Assembly: GCA_948144175.1 (NCBI GenBank)
Contig: CANXME010002184.1
Coordinates: 136,001 to 200,000, forward strand
From: Closterium sp. NIES-65
Lineage: Eukaryota > Streptophyta > Zygnematophyceae > Desmidiales > Closteriaceae
Length of the DNA stretch: 64,000 bases
Direction: 5' to 3'
In this document: one piece after another, positions 20,120-30,162 of the stretch
Numbering within the stretch: position 1 is the stretch's first letter
How the letters are laid out: each line of letters begins with the position of its first letter
Position numbers and translations under genes: made by a program
The notes under the pieces: model-generated
Told to the model about the DNA's origin: nothing
Seen by the model: the letters and a program-made list of their open reading frames with translations, nothing else
Database searches by the model: none

Positions 20120-21301
20120 ATGAGTCGCTTAACTCTATGGATGGCGTTGGTAGCGGCCCTTCTCGTCCTTGGATGTGCAGTCACGGAAGCCAATCATGCT
20201 TCGAAACCCGCTTCGTCTTCCGAGCTTTCCGAATCCCTTCCGAATAACCGTCGCATGCTGTCGCCGACGAGTCGTCGCCTGCTGTCGCGCGACGGCGGCG
20301 GCTTCAGCGACAGCGAGATGGAGGCGATGCACGACAGCATGTGGCGCTGGCGCAACTCCATGGACCGCTCGCGCCGCAGGGGCGGAATGATGGGCGGAAG
20401 AGGAGGCGGCGGAATGATGGGCGGAAGGGGCAAGGCGGTAAAAGAATCCGCGGAAAAGGAAGCTTTCCCCGAGGGCGACTGCGGGGGAAACGGTGGCGGA
20501 GAGAAGCAGGAGGCCCCCCATTTGGAGCTGATTCGACGAAGCATGCGAGCCGTTGGATTGATTGGGGAAATTTCTGAAGATTCGACGAGCGCCAGCGCCC
20601 CCACCACGAACGGCGGCAGCAGCACCTTGATGCGCTTCGGAGGAAGGCGCATGAGTTTCCCTCTCATGCATATGCATCATGGACGCATGCACGTGCCTAT
20701 GATGGGTACGGGAAATCTAAATGAACACCCGATGCAGTTAAGGGCGGAAATTGAACCTCCCCAGGCTGTTCCTCTGCGCAGTTCGACTCCCTGCGCGTTC
20801 TTCTCATCCATCTGTGACTTCTTCCGCCGTGTATTTGGTGCGTCTTCTCCCAAAATCGAAATTTTCTCAAACGAGGATACCGCGGTTGGATCTAGTGGAA
20901 TCAGCGCGCAGTATTCGCGGAGAATGATGCGCGGCAGAGCAGCGTTGGACACGGCATCGATAAGCGCATTTGACGCTTTTAAGAAAAGTCTCGTTAATGG
21001 CCTTATGGTGGAAAACGCTCAGGAGCATGCCATGACTGATGTGCCTGGCATGGATGAAATGATGGGGGATAGGGATGGTATGATGATGGAAGCGGATGAT
21101 ATGATGGAGGAAGGTGATATGATGATGAATCAAGCTGATATGATGATGCAGGGTGAAAGCATTGCAACAGGCAACGGCAAGGTGATGATGCCACACGGGG
21201 ATGGCATGGTTGGAAGGCAGGTGGATGACAAAGAGATGGAAGACATGATGGAGGGGATGATGGGGGGGAATAGGATGATGCTGAGAGGTGGCAATGCATA
21301 G
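20120..21301 (+). CDS. secreted methionine-rich protein of unknown function
   Basis: Single-exon frame of 393 residues from the ATG at 20120. I prefer this start over an in-frame ATG at 20084 because it places a clean signal peptide at the terminus (MSRLTLWMALVAALLVLGC, hydrophobic core, then AVTEA). Next come basic RRMLSP/RRLLSRD segments, a Gly-Met-Arg stretch with repeated MMGGRGG, a His-Met cluster (MHMHHGRMH), a hydrophobic patch with two cysteines (CAFFSSIC), and an acidic Met-rich tail with repeated D/E-MM units (DEMMGDRDGMMMEADDMMEEGDMMM). Such Met/His/Asp runs can bind Cu(I) or other metals, which is only an inference. I do not recognise the family. The 3' end was copied in the tandem duplication at 22176. 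Confidence 0.7.
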   Translation: MSRLTLWMALVAALLVLGCAVTEANHASKPASSSELSESLPNNRRMLSPTSRRLLSRDGGGFSDSEMEAMHDSMWRWRNSMDRSRRRGGMMGGRGGGGMMGGRGKAVKESAEKEAFPEGDCGGNGGGEKQEAPHLELIRRSMRAVGLIGEISEDSTSASAPTTNGGSSTLMRFGGRRMSFPLMHMHHGRMHVPMMGTGNLNEHPMQLRAEIEPPQAVPLRSSTPCAFFSSICDFFRRVFGASSPKIEIFSNEDTAVGSSGISAQYSRRMMRGRAALDTASISAFDAFKKSLVNGLMVENAQEHAMTDVPGMDEMMGDRDGMMMEADDMMEEGDMMMNQADMMMQGESIATGNGKVMMPHGDGMVGRQVDDKEMEDMMEGMMGGNRMMLRGGNA

Positions 21302-21600
21302 CTATTAGTCTTCGTTATGTGTGTTTTATGAGCTCTAGTTCTGAATAGTTGTTTGATAAGCTGTAGTGTATGCTTGTTTGTAGGGAAAGATTCTGTAAAA
21401 TTTGTAGTGCTTGGTTCATCACTCAAATCATTCATGCGTTTAATGTAGACATGCCTATCTGCTATTCTCTGCCTATCTACTGTGATGTAGATGACGTTCT
21501 TGCCAACTTCTGAGCAAACGCGAAAGAAAGGAGAAAATACTTACGAGTAATGAACTGAAAATATAGTTCAGGTAAAATTTTAGAGTAGCAAGAGGATTAG

Positions 21601-21932
21601 TGTTACGAGTGCAATTGAGTGAACGAACGAGAATTGCACTATCGAAGCAAGAGTACAATGAGCGAAGGCATGAGCGAAGAATATATAGCGAAACTACAGT
21701 GGTAACGGTAATGGTCGCGCGACGAGCCTGGGACTGAGGTTGGGAACGTGTCGAAGCGTAGGCCCGGAGCGCGGGTTACCAGCCGAGCCGTGAGGTCGGG
21801 ATGCGATGTGCGAAAATGGCGGGATGATGAATGATGCGATGGTCGCGAGTGGTAACGGCGCTGACTGAGGTGCTACAGTGATGTACGCGTTGAGCAGAGA
21901 TGCGAAGTAAGGAAAAAGGGAATTTCCTTACA
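21601..21932 (-). repeat. 3' LTR of gypsy 2 (outer copy), 332 bp
   Basis: TGTAAGGAAATTCC...CTCGTAACA on the minus strand with a TATATATTC box (plus gaatatatagc). Followed by the polypurine tract at 21933-21952. Confidence 0.92.
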
Positions 21933-21960
21933 CTACCCCCCCCCTCCTAAAAGGTACTCC

Positions 21961-22175
21961 TTACGACAGCGCGTGGACGTCTTTGAAGTTTCGGCTGCGT
22001 AGATAGTCGGTGACGACAGGGTGGTTTTCAATTCTGTCCAGGGGGACCCAGTTGTCCTCGGTGGGTGTACGATCTTTCCAGCGAATCAGAAACTCAACTT
22101 TTCGGGCCCCTCGAGGGTCGCAAACTCTGTGGCTCAAGATTTTGTCGGGGGTGATGACTGGTTCGGTTGGGGTGA
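21961..22175 (-). pseudogene. duplicated chromodomain end of gypsy 2 pol (outer copy)
   Basis: Encodes KILSHRVCDPRGARKVEFLIRWK and TEDNWVPLDRIENH, the C-terminal chromodomain, cut off at the tandem-duplication junction. Confidence 0.85.
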
Positions 22176-22444
22176 TGACTGATGTGCCTGGCATGGATGA
22201 AATGATGGGGGATAGGGATGGTATGATGATGGAAGCGGATGATATGATGGAGGAAGGTGATATGATGATGAATCAAGCTGATATGATGATGCAGGGTGAA
22301 AGCATTGCAACAGGCAACGGCAAGGTGATGATGCCACACGGGGATGGCATGGTTGGAAGGCAGGTGGATGACAAAGAGATGGAAGACATGATGGAGGGGA
22401 TGATGGGGGGGAATAGGATGATGCTGAGAGGTGGCAATGCATAG
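22176..22444 (+). pseudogene. duplicated 3' end of the Met-rich protein gene
   Basis: Repeats the last 90 codons and stop of the gene at 20120-21301, base for base as far as I can see, but has no promoter, start or signal peptide. By chance the antisense of the chromodomain fragment upstream stays open in the same frame. Confidence 0.85.
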
Positions 22445-22744
22445 CTATTAGTCTTCGTTATGTGTGTTTTATGAGCTCTAGTTCTGAATAGTTGTTTGAT
22501 AAGCTGTAGTGTATGCTTGTTTGTAGGGAAAGATTCTGTAAAATTTGTAGTGCTTGGTTCATCACTCAAATCATTCATGCGTTTAATGTAGACATGCCTA
22601 TCTGCTATTCTCTGCCTATCTACTGTGATGTAGATGACGTTCTTGCCAACTTCTGAGCAAACGCGAAAGAAAGGAGAAAATACTTACGAGTAATGAACTG
22701 AAAATATAGTTCAGGTAAAATTTATAGAGTAGCAAGAGGATTAG

Positions 22745-23076
22745 TGTTACGAGTGCAATTGAGTGAACGAACGAGAATTGCACTATCGAAGCAAGAGTAC
22801 AATGAGCGAAGGCATGAGCGAAGAATATATAGCGAAACTACAGTGGTAACGGTAATGGTCGCGCGACGAGCCTGGGACTGAGGTTGGGAACGTGTCGAAG
22901 CGTAGGCCCGGAGCGCGGGTTACCAGCCGAGCCGTGAGGTCGGGATGCGATGTGCGAAAATGGCGGGATGATGAATGATGCGATGGTCGCGAGTGGTAAC
23001 GGCGCTGACTGAGGTGCTACAGTGATGTACGCGTTGAGCAGAGATGCGAAGTAAGGAAAAAGGGAATTTCCTTACA
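22745..23076 (-). repeat. LTR of gypsy 2 (inner copy from the duplication), 332 bp
   Basis: Same as 21601-21932; preceded by the same ATTAG because the flank was duplicated with it. The polypurine tract follows at 23077-23096 (TTTTAGGAGGGGGGGGTAG on the minus strand). Confidence 0.9.
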
Positions 23077-23104
23077 CTACCCCCCCCCTCCTAAAAGGTA
23101 CTCC

Positions 23105-23365
23105 TTACGACAGCGCGTGGACGTCTTTGAAGTTTCGGCTGCGTAGATAGTCGGTGACGACAGGGTGGTTTTCAATTCTGTCCAGGGGGACCCAGTTGTC
23201 CTCGGTGGGTGTACGATCTTTCCAGCGAATCAGAAACTCAACTTTTCGGGCCCCTCGAGGGTCGCAAACTCTGTGGCTCAAGATTTTGTCGGGGGTGATG
23301 ACTGGTTCGGTTGGTGGTCGTGACATGCTGGATGGTCGATGTCGTGGGAGTTGGCTGGTGGATGG
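23105..23365 (-). pseudogene. C-terminal end of gypsy 2 pol (chromodomain), separated by the TRIM insertion
   Basis: Continues the pol frame from 24676 after the TRIM: a PSTSQLPRHRPSS linker, then EPVITPDKILSHRVCDPRGA, the chromodomain core VEFLIRWKDRTPTEDNWVPL and the end FKDVHALS with a TAA-type stop. Chromodomains direct integration by reading histone marks. Confidence 0.85.
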
Positions 23366-24675
23366 TGTCGAGAGTTGAACGAATGAGAGAACGAGTAGAT
23401 TAAAGTAGGGCCTAGGCTTAGTAGCCTAGGCCCAAGTGGGATGTCGAGCGGGTTTTACCTAGGGTGAGTATCGAGTGAGTTGGAAGAGAAATTGGAGAAT
23501 GATGGTTTCACTATAGGGTTCGAAGTACATATAGCATAGGAACCAAATAAGGTGCACCACCAACAACAGTTTAAATAACTACACTAACTACAACTACAAG
23601 CAGTTATAAAACATGACAAATATATTTCGACACGCCCCCATAATGCTTGTAGGTAGAGATGTAGTTACGCCGTGCAAAAGAATAACAAGCAACAGCAGGT
23701 ACTGCAGGCGGGCTAACATTGAATAGTTACCCCCTCCATCTCCTCACCCTCCTCCTTCCCCTCCCCCACACTGCTGCAGGAGCAGCAGAGAAGGGGGGAA
23801 GAGAGGAGAGGTGGAGGGACGGCTGCATGTTGCCTCACACCCGCCACCCCGGTACCACTCCCCCTGCTCCCCCACATCCTCACACCCTCCCCCCCCAGCG
23901 GCAGCTGCAGCGGTGGGACTGAAAGAAGGAGGAGGGGAAGGGAGAGAGTTGACCCAACACTCCAACACCCGCCACCCCCATACCCTCCTCCCCACGGCTG
24001 CAGGGAGACAAAGGAGGAGGGGGGTGGGCGGGAAGAAAGCCGCAGAGCGGCTAAACGGTGTCGACGCAGATTGATCAGGGGCGGCTTCAGGGAGAGCAGG
24101 GGCGGAAAGGCCCGTCGCGTGCTAGTGCCACGGGGCGCACGACGGGTAGGATAAGAGAAAGGGCCCGATCGTGTGCCTCGGGGCGCACGACGAGCAGGGC
24201 ACCATCGTGTGCCACGCGGCGCACGATGGGCAGGTTAAGGGCACCGTCGCGTGCCACGGGGCGCGCGACGGGCAGAAAAGGCGTCACACGCCAACCGGGG
24301 GCGGGACAAGGAAAAATCGTCACGCGCCCTAGGCGCGCGACCGGAAAATCTTAGCAGCGGAAGTGTAGGGCGGGCCCACAGGCCAGGACGTAATTCGCTC
24401 CGATAACATGTCGAGAGTTGAACGAATGAGAGAACGAGTAGATTAAAGTAGGGCCTAGGCTTAGTAGCCTAGGCCCAAGTGGGATGTCGAGCGGGTTTTA
24501 CCTAGGGTGAGTATCGAGTGAGTTGGAAGAGAAATTGGAGAATGATGGTTTCACTATAGGGTTCGAAGTACATATAGCATAGGAACCAAATAAGGTGCAC
24601 CACCAACAACAGTTTAAATAACTACACTAACTACAACTACAAGCAGTTATAAAACATGACAACTATATTTCGACA
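23366..24675 (-). mobile_element. TRIM-like non-autonomous LTR element, 1310 bp
   Basis: Two 267-bp LTRs (23366-23632 and 24409-24675) with one visible difference (CAAATATA/CAACTATA), flanked by a perfect GATGG duplication. A primer-binding site (24394-24408, TGTTATCGGAGCGAA on the minus strand) and a G-rich tract (23633-23642, ATGGGGGCG) set minus orientation. The 776-bp interior has no coding region: a pyrimidine/purine-rich part (23.73-24.03 kb) and GC-rich repeats of a GTGCCACGGGGCGCACGACGG type (24.1-24.3 kb). The repeat leader next to the PBS resembles the copia elements in this window, so a copia relative probably mobilises it. Confidence 0.88.
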
Positions 24676-27600
24676 GATGGTACGTAAGGGCGAAGCAGGC
24701 TGACGTGGAACGAGGGGCTGACGTACTAGTCAGCAGGAAGGAGGAGGTGCGCGGTGACAGGTGTGATCATGTGACTGATTCGAAATGGCCCACAGTATCG
24801 AGGGCGGAGTTTGGGAGTGATGGGCAGGCGGAGGTTCTGAGTGTCGAGTAAAACGAGGTCGTCGGGCTGATAAGTGACGGGTCTGCGGTGGCGATCGGCG
24901 TTGTGTTTAGCGATGATATTTGATTTTTTAATTGCTTCTGCTGCCCTGGTCCGTGCTGCTTGCAAAATCTCGGCGAACTGTTGTGCGCGTGGAACGGGAT
25001 TGTCGGGGTTTGGTGTCATGGGTACTGTTGGGTTCTGTCCGTAATTCAAGTAGAATGGCGACTGTTGGGTCGTGGCAGATGGCGCGTTGTTGTATGCAAA
25101 CTCGATGAGAGGCAGCTGCTGCTCCCACGTGTTTGGATCGTCACACGTGGCTCGAATGAGTTGCTCCATAGTCTGGTTTGTCCGTTCTGTCTGTCCGTCG
25201 GTTTCGGGGTGATACGATGAACTGAATTGAAGTCGCGTGCCGAACTGCTGCCACAGGTTCCGCCAGAAATTACTGGTAAACTTCGTGTCCCTGTCGCTGA
25301 TGATCGACGCTGGTATCCCGTGCAGTCGAACGACGGTGGCGATGAAGAGTCGGGCTGTTTCCTCGGCTGTGATTGATTTCCTGCATGCTGCGAAATGTGC
25401 CATTTTCGTTAGTCGATCGACGACGACCAGGATCGCGTCATTCCCACTCGCCCCGGCCGGTAACCCCGTGACGAAGTCCATCGTCACCTGCTGCCAAGCA
25501 CGCTCTGGAGGTGGGATTGGTTGTGATTGGCTTGCCGGCCGCTTCCTGGTTGACTTCATGAGTTGGCAAGTGGGACACGATGCCACGTGTCGTTGCACGT
25601 CGGTCAACATTTCCGGCCAGTAATAGTACCGCTGCAGCTGCTGCCGTGTTTTTTCTACTCCGAAATGTCCCGAGGTAACTCCGTCGTGTGCCTCCTGTAA
25701 CAGTAGTTCCCGTAGTAGCGTGTACCCTGGTACCCAGATGCGGCCGGATCTAGCTTTTACGTGATAGGCTCCCTTGGCTGCTGCGAATTGCTGTGAATTT
25801 CCTCCTGTGAAGAATGGGTCTGATTGATATCCGTGGGTAAATAGTCCTGTCAGTAACGGGCTGGTCTGGGCGAGTAGTATCGCATGTATTTGGGCAGTGG
25901 GACGGGTCAGTGCGTCGGCGATATTCGAGGCTCCTTTTTTATATGTGACCGTATAGTGGAAATTCGATTCGAGGAAGTCGAGCCACCGAATCTGTCGTGG
26001 GTTGAGGTGGGGCTGTGCGCGAAGGTACTGTAGGGATCGATGGTCTGTCCGTACTGTCACGTCTGCGCCGGTCAAGTAGCAACGCCACACTTTGAATGCA
26101 TGCACGATCGCGAGCATTTCGCGGTCGTGTATCGGGTAATTTCGCTCAGGTGGATGTAGCTTGCGTGATTCGTAGGCGATGGGTTGGAGGCCGTTGCCGA
26201 AGTCCTGTAACAGTACGGCTCCGATGGCGATGTCACTCGCGTCTGCAACAACTTCGAAGGGGCGGTGTGGGTTAGCGATGCGTAGGACGGGTGGTGAACA
26301 GAGAACATTTTTCAGGGCAGAGAAGGCAGCATGCTCTTTCTCCCCCCACGTAGAAGGGACCCCCTTACGCAGTAAATCAGTGAGCGGGGCTGTTAAGCGT
26401 GCCATGTCGGGGACGAACCGACGAACGTAATTAACAAACCCTAAAAAACTCTGTAGTTCCGTGATGTTTGTCGGGGGATGCCACGCTTTTACGGTATCCA
26501 GCTTCTTAGGGTCTATCTCAACCCCAGCCTCCGAAATGACGTGACCTAAAAACTCTAGCCTGTCCCGAAAAAACTCGCACTTGGAGCCCTTGGTGAGTAA
26601 CCGATGTGCCTCTAAAATTTTAAAAACTGCTTCGAGATCTACTAAGTGCTGCTGCTGGTCCCGACTGTAAACGAGGATGTCGTCGAGGTAAACTATGACG
26701 CATTTATCTAAAAGTGGCCTAAACGCCTCGTTCATGGTCATCTGAAATGTTGCAGGCGCGTTGGTCAGCCCGAAAGGCATCACCGTGTACTCGAATGACC
26801 CGTACCTAGTCCTAAATGCTGTCTTGGCGCAGTCCGATGGTTCGACCCGAATTTGATGGTAACCTCCCTGTAAGTCTATTTTCGAAAATACTCGTGCGGT
26901 TCGCAGCTGGTCGATCAGTTCGTCGGCGCGGGGGATGGGGTATCGTGATTTTACTGTTACCCTGTTAAGCGCTCGGTAGTCGATGCACATGCGAAACCCC
27001 CCGTCTTTTTTCGGTGTGAACAGTATCGGTGCGGCGAACGGTGACGAGCTCGGTCGGATAAACTGCTTCTCTAACAGGTAATCTAACTGCTTCCTTAGCT
27101 CGTCGAGCTCGGGCTGTGTCAGTCGAAATTGGCGCTGTACAGTTGGCTGTGCCCCCGGTTCTAACTCGATCCTATGGTCATGCGCCCGCTGAGGTGGCAG
27201 CCCTTGCGGTAAGTCATCCGGAAAGATACCTGGAAACCGTTTCAGTAGTGCCTGTAGTTCGGGTGGTACGGCTGCCAACAGTTTCTGCAAATCACTCGGC
27301 CGGACCTCTTTTTCCACTAATGCGATATCCACTGCGTACACGTCAGCTCCAGCAGCGACTGCCCGTTTCATCGTGATGGCGTTGACCTGGACCGTCGAAG
27401 ACTCGGGTGGCTGCCAGCGAGGTAGGACGACCCAGTTACCACTACTTCGCACTGTGCAGCTACCCGTCGTCCAGTCAATTCGTGGGTTATACCGTCGCAG
27501 CCAATCACGTCCCAATAAAATGTCTTGCCCATCCAGTGTCGTTGCGAGCATTTCCTGTGTAAACCCGAAGTTCCCTCCGCAGCGGACCTTTACTCTCTCC

Positions 27601-28016
27601 ACCTTTTCCCGTATAGCCAGTGGCGTGCCGTCGACTAAGCGTGCATCTATCTCAGGTAAGCATCGGTTAAGTGTTAACTGTAATCTCCGTGCGGTTGCGG
27701 TATTAACTAAGCTGTGACTTGCTCCTCCGTCAATAAAAATCTTCACTGCTGCTCCCTGTATTTTCCCGTAGATTAGTACTGGGCAATCCGTTGCTGTACC
27801 CTCCTTATTCATCCGAGCCCGATCGATGGCATGAATCGGTACTGTGACTCGGTGAGGGTCGGTGTGGTTGGGCGAGCAGGCAGTCTCGTCAGTAGTTGGC
27901 CCAACTTCTACTGACTGCTGGCGTTTCCCTGCCTCTGAGACTCCCTCCCCTGCTCTGCTCCTCGGTGCCTCAGCTCCTCTGGGCATTCGCTCTTGCGATG
28001 GCCCGGCCTGTTGCAA
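24676..28016 (-). pseudogene. gypsy 2 pol: protease, RT, RNase H, integrase
   Basis: One open frame of 1096 codons, overlapping gag by about 109 bp in another frame. Visible in order: protease IFIDGGASHSLV (DGGA instead of DSGA/DTGA), [34 protein letters not shown], the catalytic box VIVYLDDILVYS, RNase H VVADASDIAIGAVLL, the integrase zinc finger HFGVEKTRQQLQ...CPTCQLMK, DFVTGLP, ISDRDTKF and GQTERTNQ. The frame ends in a TAG at 24726, after LLLPAD. Reading through the stop gives YVSPSFHVSLLRPYVP, the usual linker, up to the TRIM insertion. One stop plus the TRIM therefore separate an otherwise complete enzyme from its chromodomain. The relationship of gag and pol suggests a programmed frameshift or separate initiation. 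Confidence 0.88.
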
Positions 28017-29152
28017 GCAAAGCAGCGCCCCTTAAACGGTGCGGCAGCTGCATTCGTTGCGACGGCGTGTACAGTGGCGTGCTCGGTCGGTCCCCGAGGA
28101 CGATGTCCGTAATAGGACCCCGGTCTCGGTCGGCGTAGAATGTCGATCTTCTCGGCGAGCGCGAGAATCTCGTTGAAGTTAGAGAGACCGCGCAGCATTA
28201 TCTCGTGCGAGATGTCCGGCTTCAGCCCTCCGACATAACGGTCCACCCGCTTCGCTTCGTGCATGTAGCCGACCTGCTCGCAAAGTGCGAGAAAACCGCT
28301 GGTATAGTCTTGAACTGACCCGAGCTGGCGCCAAGTGCGCAGTTTCTGACGCGCCGAAATTGAAGCCGTGATCGGCTCAAAACGCGCCCGAAGTCCTGCG
28401 CACCACGCATCCCACGTGCTGTATTGGGCGGTCTCGCAGAACGAACTCCAGGTGACAGCTGGACCCGAGGGCCCTTCCTCGTGCGACAGTGGCTCGTAGG
28501 CGCGTGGCGACGTCACGATGACTCGCCACCAGTCCATGGCGGGGCCCCTTAGCAGTGAAACCGCATACCGGATCTTTGCGGCGTCCGACTCGACGTAATT
28601 GGCGTCAAAGAAAACGTTCATCGTGAAGACCCACGATTGAACTGTCGGACCGCCGCGTTGACTTGGGTCGAAGCAGGGCGGGCGTTGCGGCTTGAGCGGC
28701 ATTGGTGCCATGTTGGGTTGTTCGCCACTTGTCGCCGCAAATTCCACGTGTCGACGGACTTCTCGAGGCTCCCGTGGGCTTGGTGCGATCCTGTTTCCTC
28801 CCATGCCAGGCATCGGCTGGGCGGCGCCCTCACTGGCTGCGCCTGAGCGTTGTCCCGTGCTGTCGTGTTGTGTTGGTGTGCCGGACGAGATGATGATCGG
28901 CTCATCCGAACGTGCAGATGCGTTTGTTGGTGCGTGGGATGTCGTCGGTATGTTCATCGTGGATTGTTGACGGGCGGAGTCACGTTCCGCCGTGAGGGTC
29001 GCGATTTCAAGCGCCGAATCCTCCAGTTGACGCACGAGACGATCAAGTTGCTCCTGCGTCAATGTGGCGAGCGTGAAGTCGGCCATGGCGGGGGTGTCGG
29101 GCAAGCTCAGCGAGAGCCTCGGTCGTGGCCGTGCGTGCTTGCGAGAGAGCAC
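27908..29152 (-). CDS. gypsy 2 gag
   Basis: 414 codons, intact. The first Met after a basic/Ser start is at 29085 or earlier (MADFTLATLTQEQLDRLVRQLED, coiled-coil-like). The capsid region includes LKPQRPPCFDPSQRGGPTV, IRYAVSLLRGPAMDWW and LRTWRQLGSVQDYTSGFLAL, and one CCHC zinc knuckle, CFACNRPGHRKSEC, lies near the C-terminus. Packages element RNA. Upstream, 29153-29268 joins the primer-binding site. Confidence 0.82.
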   Translation of the reverse strand: MLSRKHARPRPRLSLSLPDTPAMADFTLATLTQEQLDRLVRQLEDSALEIATLTAERDSARQQSTMNIPTTSHAPTNASARSDEPIIISSGTPTQHDSTGQRSGAASEGAAQPMPGMGGNRIAPSPREPREVRRHVEFAATSGEQPNMAPMPLKPQRPPCFDPSQRGGPTVQSWVFTMNVFFDANYVESDAAKIRYAVSLLRGPAMDWWRVIVTSPRAYEPLSHEEGPSGPAVTWSSFCETAQYSTWDAWCAGLRARFEPITASISARQKLRTWRQLGSVQDYTSGFLALCEQVGYMHEAKRVDRYVGGLKPDISHEIMLRGLSNFNEILALAEKIDILRRPRPGSYYGHRPRGPTEHATVHAVATNAAAAPFKGRCFACNRPGHRKSECPEELRHRGAEQGRESQRQGNASSQ

Positions 29153-29252
29153 TACGAGCGGCGGTGCTGTATCGCTGAGAGACGTCTACCCCCCCCAAAA
29201 ATTGAGATAGTGGGGAAGCGAAGGTGTGGATGCGGTCCGAGATGGGATCGTA

Positions 29253-29268
29253 GGCTCTGAATACCAAG
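29253..29268 (-). promoter_or_regulatory. primer-binding site of gypsy 2
   Basis: CTTGGTATTCAGAGCC on the minus strand adjoins the 5' LTR; close to the initiator-Met tRNA complement, and to the site in the nested gypsy element. Confidence 0.75.
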
Positions 29269-29600
29269 TGTTACGAGTGCAATTGAGTGAACGAAAGAGA
29301 ATTGCACTATCGAAGCAAGAGTACAATGAGCGAAGGCATGAGCGAAGAATATATAGCGAAAATACAGTGGTAACGGTAATGGTCGCGCGACGAGCCTGGG
29401 ACTGAGGTTGGGAACGTGTCGAAGCGTAGGCCCGGAGCGCGGGTTACCAGCCGAGCCGTGAGGTCGGGATGCGATGTGCGAAAATGGCGGGATGATGAAT
29501 GATGCGATGGTCGCGAGTGGTAACGGTGCTGACTGAGGTGCTACAGTGATGTACGCGTTGAGCAGAGATGCGAAGTAAGGAAAAAGGGAATTTCCTTACA
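29269..29600 (-). repeat. 5' LTR of gypsy 2, 332 bp
   Basis: Partner of 21601-21932 with few differences, followed by the ATTAG duplication. Confidence 0.92.
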
Positions 29601-30162
29601 ATTAGCAGGTTCTCCGTCGCTTGTTGGGGGTTTGTACATAGTCGAGCCTGAATAATAAGCGAGTACGTTCAAATTTTGAATGTCGAATTCAAATTCAAAC
29701 TTCCCTTCTGATATTTCCGAGGCGCTTTCAGGCCTTCAACAAACATCTGGTAGGAGACTGGTATCCATGTGGTTTCGCGAACCTCCTTAGTGAGTCGTCA
29801 AGCCTTGTATCTCCAGAGTTTTCGCGTTTTCCGTAGTTACACACGAACTTCACGAATTCCTCCGGTGACGACGGGCGAATAAAACGATATCTCCCCACCC
29901 TCTCTGCCAAGTCTGAATTTCAGCTCCCACCCTCTCACCACCCTTGTTGATTCGTTATTTGTGGGCTTGATCATTCAAAACTACAGTTCCATTCCCACTT
30001 CGAGGGAGTTCTCACCATTGTTTCTACTTTTCACAACAATCGCAGTTTGGGTCAGAATCGCAGCACAACATTTAGACATCTACGTCTTTCTGCGAGTGTT
30101 TCACTTTCCTCCTCGTTCTAAATCCGACCAAGTAAAACAGCTGCGACAACACGCACCGCAAG
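29601..30162 (+). promoter_or_regulatory. 5' flank of the BRCA1-like gene
   Basis: About 560 bp of low-GC sequence between the gypsy 2 duplication (ATTAG) and the chosen ATG. It continues the flank of the Met-rich gene that the retrotransposon split. No RING-type cysteine/histidine pattern can be read in any frame, and I see no clear TATA box. Confidence 0.4.

Larger units (their letters stand above)
21033..23319. repeat. 1.14-kb tandem duplication
   Basis: 21033-22175 is repeated at 22176-23319 with one 1-bp length difference. The unit contains the last 90 codons of the Met-rich gene, 300 bp of its 3' flank, one gypsy LTR and the chromodomain end of that gypsy pol. It therefore arose after the gypsy insertion. 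The junction at about 22170 reads GGTTGG-GGTGA-TGACTGATG, with short similarity only. Confidence 0.92.
21601..29600 (-). mobile_element. Ty3/gypsy chromovirus retrotransposon 2 (8.0 kb with secondary duplication and insertion)
   Basis: Flanked by ATTAG at 21596-21600 and 29601-29605. The 332-bp LTRs are at 21601-21932 and 29269-29600, with a third copy at 22745-23076 made by the tandem duplication. Gag, protease, RT, RNase H, integrase and chromodomain are in gypsy order on the minus strand. A TRIM-like element (23366-24675) interrupts the end of pol. Without the duplication and TRIM the element is about 5.5 kb. It sits about 300 bp downstream of the Met-rich gene and about 560 bp upstream of the BRCA1-like gene. 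Confidence 0.93.

Noticed and set aside
22010..22444. A 144-codon fusion gene on the plus strand
   Set aside because: The first half is antisense of the gypsy chromodomain; the frame is open only by chance across the duplication junction.
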